Shown: in pieces, positions 60,994 to 64,000 of the stretch | Numbering within the stretch: the first letter of the stretch is position 1 | Layout of the letters: each line of letters begins with the position of its first letter | NCBI RefSeq assembly: GCF_030418165.1 | Contig: NZ_JAUHTQ010000001.1 | Span: forward strand, 62,001-126,000 | Length of the DNA: 64,000 bases | From: Ureibacillus aquaedulcis | GTDB taxonomy: Bacteria; Bacillota; Bacilli; Bacillales_A; Planococcaceae | Reading direction: 5' to 3' | Translations under genes and position numbers: made by a program | Notes under the pieces: model-generated | The model's input: only the letters and a program-made list of their open reading frames with translations | What the model was told of the DNA's origin: nothing | Database searches by the model: none

Positions 60994-61654
60994 TTTTCCG
61001 TATTTCATAACCATGCTCCCTGATATTTGGAAAGCTTTTAAAGAAACGGTTGTAATGATTGGAATTGCACTATCCATCTCAATCATTATCGGTCTGCCAC
61101 TAGGTGTACTGTTATTTGTTACAGATAAAGGCTTGTTTTGGGAAAATCGATTTGTGAAAAATATCTTTGGTTTTGCAGTAAATTTAGTCCGCTCGATTCC
61201 ATTTATTATTTTGCTCGTTGCATTATTCCCGTTAACAAAAATACTGGTTGGGACAACAATCGGTCCCGTTGCGGCAAGTGTCTCGCTTTCGGTTGCTGCG
61301 ATTCCTTATTTTGCAAGATTAGTAGAAGCATCATTACGAGACATTGATAAGGGTGTCATTGAGGCAACAATTGCTGTTGGCGCTACACCTTGGATGATTA
61401 TCAAAGATGTATTGCTGCCGGAAGCAAAATCAACCATTATTCGAGGGATTACCCTGACGGTAATTAGTTTGGTCGCTTACTCTGCAATGGCAGGTACAAT
61501 TGGCGGGGGCGGTATTGGGGATCTTGCAATTCGCTTTGGCTATTACCGTTATGATAATACAATTATGATTTCAACTGTTGTCATTTTAATAATCTTCGTA
61601 CAATTGATCCAATTAATTGGCGAACAGTTTGCGAAATCACTAGACAAACGATAG
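60986..61654 (+). CDS. metP: Methionine ABC transporter permease
   Basis: 222 residues with five membrane helices. The coupling region is GVIEATIAVGATPWMIIKDV and the ATPase-contact loop follows. LVRSIPFIILLVALFPLTKI and AYSAMAGTIGGGGIGDLAIR are MetI/MetP-type segments. It overlaps metN and precedes metQ by 11 bases, giving the usual N-P-Q operon. Confidence 0.93.
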   Translation: MFDFPYFITMLPDIWKAFKETVVMIGIALSISIIIGLPLGVLLFVTDKGLFWENRFVKNIFGFAVNLVRSIPFIILLVALFPLTKILVGTTIGPVAASVSLSVAAIPYFARLVEASLRDIDKGVIEATIAVGATPWMIIKDVLLPEAKSTIIRGITLTVISLVAYSAMAGTIGGGGIGDLAIRFGYYRYDNTIMISTVVILIIFVQLIQLIGEQFAKSLDKR

Positions 61655-61665
61655 GAGAGAAAAAA

Positions 61666-62520
61666 ATGAAGAAGTATTTACTAACACTCCTGACACTAGC
61701 ATTAGCTGTTGTATTAGCTGCTTGTTCGGGAAATGATGAGAAGGCTTCAGATTCATCAAAAGAAAGTGATGGTGCCGCAGAAGAAAGCAAAGAAATTAAA
61801 TTAGGGGCAACTGCTGGTCCATATAGTGACATGCTTACAAAAGCAATCATTCCACAATTGGAGGAAAAAGGTTACACAGTTGAGTTAGTTGAATTTAGTG
61901 ATTACGTTCAACCAAATAATGCATTAGATAATGGAGACATTGATGCAAACCTGTTCCAACATACAATTTACTTGGAAACTTTTGAAGAACAAAATAACAT
62001 GGATTTAGAGGCTTTAATTACAGTACCAACAGCTCCAATGGGCTTCTTCTCAGAAAAATTTGCATCTGTGGAGGATATTGAAGATGGTGCAACGGTAGCA
62101 ATTGCAAATGACCCATCAAATGCAGCACGTTCGCTGCTTACTTTACAAGGGCAAGGTTTAATCGAAATTGACCCTGAGGCGGATGAATTAACTGCTTCAG
62201 AAAAAGATGTCGTAACAAACGATAAAAACTTGGTTTTCCAACCAGTGGAAGCCGGCTCTTTACCACGTCAAATTGAAAACGCCGATCTTGTGGCGGTACC
62301 GGGCAACTTTGCTTTGGCAGCTGGCTTAAACCTAATGGATGCCGCTTTCCTGGAAGATATGAATGAAAACTACCGTAACGTTGTAGCGGTAAAATCAGAA
62401 AACAAAGACAGCCAACTTGCAAAAGATTTAATCGAAATCGTTGAATCAGCTGAATATGAAGAAATCATTGATTCAGATTTCCAAGGGTTCAGTAAACCTG
62501 AATGGATGGCAAATCGATAA
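61666..62520 (+). CDS. metQ: Methionine-binding lipoprotein
   Basis: 284 residues: lipoprotein signal (LAVVLAACSGND, Cys at residue 20), a Ser/Glu-rich linker, then the NlpA/MetQ fold. Motifs are KLGATAGPYSDML, VQPNNALDNGDIDANLFQHT, VAIANDPSNAARSLLTLQGQ and DLVAVPGNFALAAG. It delivers methionine to MetNP. A strong AGGAGAG site precedes the ATG. Confidence 0.93.
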   Translation: MKKYLLTLLTLALAVVLAACSGNDEKASDSSKESDGAAEESKEIKLGATAGPYSDMLTKAIIPQLEEKGYTVELVEFSDYVQPNNALDNGDIDANLFQHTIYLETFEEQNNMDLEALITVPTAPMGFFSEKFASVEDIEDGATVAIANDPSNAARSLLTLQGQGLIEIDPEADELTASEKDVVTNDKNLVFQPVEAGSLPRQIENADLVAVPGNFALAAGLNLMDAAFLEDMNENYRNVVAVKSENKDSQLAKDLIEIVESAEYEEIIDSDFQGFSKPEWMANR

Positions 62521-62523
62521 TAA

Positions 62524-62555
62524 AAAAAGCTTCCACAATTGTGGAAGCTTTTTCT
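62524..62555. terminator. Terminator of metNPQ
   Basis: Perfect palindromic 15-base-pair stem, aaaaagcttccacaa / ttgtggaagcttttt, directly after metQ. It may work in both directions and also end mtnE transcription. Confidence 0.92.
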
Positions 62556-62626
62556 TTTTAGAAACATGAAAGGCTGGAAAAGGTGCCTTGATGCAAGTCG
62601 TATCGCACTAAGAACCCTGATTTAAT

Positions 62627-63817
62627 TTACTTCGTTATTGATGCAGCTTCACCTTTAAATAGCCCCAGTTTTTCAATGCGGCCAATAGCTTCTATTAAGC
62701 GATCTTCACTTACTAATAAGCCCACTCGAATGTAGCCTTCGCCAAACTCGCCAAAGCCATTTCCCGCAGCTACGGCGACATTTGCTTTATCTAACAGTAA
62801 ATCTGCAAATTCTTCACTTGTATAGCTCCCGGGTACCTTTAACCAGGCAAAGAATGAGCCGTTTGGAGCTTTCACGTCCCAACCGATGCGATGAGCCTCT
62901 TTTATTAAAACATTACGTCTGCTTTCATAGATTGCCCGTTGTTCCTCCACACAATCCTGATCGTCATTTAAAGCCGCGACAGCTGCATGTTGAATGGCAG
63001 GGAAGACGCTGCAGAAAAGATGATCCTGAATTAAATTGATGGCTTCAATAATCTCAGCATTCCCCACAGCAAAGCCGATACGCCAGCCGGCCATATTATA
63101 TGTTTTTGATAGGGTATAAAGCTCAACACCAACTTCTTTTGCTCCTTTTGCCTGAAGGAAGCTGACTGGTCGTTTCCCGTCAAACCCCAATGCGCCATAG
63201 GCAAAATCATGTACCACCGCTATGTCATTTTCTTTTGTAAACTGGACTGTATTTTCGAAAAACTCCAAAGTAGCAGTTCCGCCAGTAGGGTTGTTTGGAT
63301 AATTTAAATACATTAACTTTGCCCGGTCCTTAACCGCATTCGATAATGCACCAAAATCAGGCAAGAATTCGTTTTCTTCAAGTAACGGCATTGTATCGAA
63401 GTGCACATCACCAAGCACAACGCCCGATAAATAATCAGGATACCCAGGGTCAGGAAGAAGCATTGTATCACCTGGATTTAAAATCGCCATCGGCAGTTCC
63501 ACCAGACCAATCTTCGAACCTCCCATAATCGCAACTTCCGTATCTGGATCAATGTCCACGTTATACTCACGTTTGTAGAAGTCGGCGGCAGCTTCTTTTA
63601 ATTCCTGGATACCGCGAAACGGTGAGTATTTATGTGTTTGTGGATTTGCAGCGGCTTCTTGCATTGCTTTTATGATATGTGGCGGTGTAGGGCGATCAGG
63701 GTTTCCTTGTCCCAAGTTAATCACATCGCGTCCCTCAGAAATTGCTGTATTTACCTTTTGAACTAGTGCTGCAAAGAATTGGGTAGGAAGTTTTTGAAGT
63801 TTGTTTGATAATTTCAT
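62627..63817 (-). CDS. mtnE: Methionine-salvage aminotransferase
   Basis: 396 residues, a PLP fold-type-I enzyme very close in pattern to Bacillus subtilis MtnE, which converts 4-methylthio-2-oxobutyrate to methionine. Typical stretches are VINLGQGNPDRPTPPHI, HKYSPFRGIQELKEAAADFY, PDPGYPDYLSG, YPNNPTGGTA and the PLP lysine in YTLSKTYNMAGWRIGFAVGN. AGAGG precedes the ATG at 63817. It lies beside metNPQ and divergent from a nitrilase-family gene, as in the methionine-salvage locus. Confidence 0.88.
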   Translation of the reverse strand: MKLSNKLQKLPTQFFAALVQKVNTAISEGRDVINLGQGNPDRPTPPHIIKAMQEAAANPQTHKYSPFRGIQELKEAAADFYKREYNVDIDPDTEVAIMGGSKIGLVELPMAILNPGDTMLLPDPGYPDYLSGVVLGDVHFDTMPLLEENEFLPDFGALSNAVKDRAKLMYLNYPNNPTGGTATLEFFENTVQFTKENDIAVVHDFAYGALGFDGKRPVSFLQAKGAKEVGVELYTLSKTYNMAGWRIGFAVGNAEIIEAINLIQDHLFCSVFPAIQHAAVAALNDDQDCVEEQRAIYESRRNVLIKEAHRIGWDVKAPNGSFFAWLKVPGSYTSEEFADLLLDKANVAVAAGNGFGEFGEGYIRVGLLVSEDRLIEAIGRIEKLGLFKGEAASITK

Positions 63818-63974
63818 GTTTATACCTCTTTTTCACTAAAGTTTATAGATTTACTTACCATTAGAATCGTGATAAGCCGAACACTATACTTTGAATAGAT
63901 TTCAGAATATAATTACAATTGGATATGTAGGAATAATAGTACTTTTACGAGAAAATGTCTAGGGGGTCAGTGAA

Positions 63975-64000
63975 ATGAAAATCGGATGTATTCAGATGAA
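63975..64000 (+). CDS. Start of a nitrilase-family (MtnU-like) gene, cut by window end
   Basis: Only eight full codons are present (MKIGCIQM, then a partial codon). The site AGGGGGTCAGTGAA precedes the ATG. The opening is what carbon-nitrogen hydrolases of the nitrilase superfamily start with. The divergent position to mtnE is that of MtnU (omega-amidase for 2-oxo-methionine amide) in Bacillus. Identification is mostly by position. Confidence 0.4.

Overview
The window looks like chromosome from a low-GC Gram-positive of the order Bacillales, most likely Planococcaceae (Lysinibacillus/Solibacillus-like). The indicators are strong purine-rich ribosome binding sites, frequent TTG/GTG starts, and Bacillus-type genes: Spx, DUF1292/YrzB, YfmM-like ABC-F, a MecA-N penicillin-binding protein, glnQHMP order, metNPQ, MtnE and heme O synthase CtaB. 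Genus placement is inference. No rRNA, tRNA, CRISPR, phage or transposase gene was seen.

Layout. 1-3546: HAD tail, VOC protein, AAC(6')-like acetyltransferase, AbrB-type membrane protein and ctaB. 3547-4190: a long intergenic stretch with promoter-like direct repeats and a candidate small RNA ending in a strong terminator. 4404-20154: a large catabolic island. A divergent aconitase-family hydro-lyase pair (minus strand) faces a plus-strand run of MmgE/PrpD, flavoprotein, isochorismatase-type amidase, dihydropyrimidinase-like hydrolase, a complete Liv ABC transporter, an IclR regulator, a second MmgE/PrpD, a class III CoA-transferase and an HMG-CoA-lyase-like enzyme. 20356-27791: small membrane protein, M20 dipeptidase, ECF sigma factor, glutamine-type ABC transporter, MarR regulator and an Spx paralogue. 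28020-29063: a decayed NERD-domain gene running into a 21-bp-periodic repeat. 29235-45610: ABC-F protein, coiled-coil protein, PseG-like protein, NAD(P)-binding protein, Na+/H+ antiporter, flavin reductase, MATE pump, SelO, DUF1292, a second 21-bp-periodic repeat, ZIP transporter, staygreen protein, CopA and a YdhK-type lipoprotein. 45619-64000: an inverted-repeat-bounded element, aminotransferase, PBP3-like protein, TopB, Alr, Na/Pi transporter, YbaK deacylase, YczE-like protein, Kbl, a P-loop protein, metNPQ, mtnE and the first codons of a nitrilase-family gene.

How the genes work together. The island reads as one pathway: import by Liv; ring opening by a cyclic-amidase-like hydrolase; removal of the resulting amide nitrogen by the isochorismatase-type amidase; redox or isomer adjustment by the flavoprotein and MmgE/PrpD proteins; hydration of a methyl-maleate-type diacid by the LeuCD-like pair; CoA transfer; and aldol cleavage to pyruvate plus an acyl-CoA. 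The substrate is not known. A methylated cyclic imide (citraconimide or dimethylmaleimide type) or another ring amide is my working hypothesis. At the right end, metNPQ, mtnE and the nitrilase-family start form a methionine uptake and salvage neighbourhood without a visible S-box.

Best candidates for something undescribed: the catabolic island; an Spx paralogue whose redox switch is CxxS rather than CxxC; two non-coding arrays with the same 21-bp period; the candidate small RNA at about 3997-4190; and a bacterial staygreen (Mg-dechelatase family) gene.
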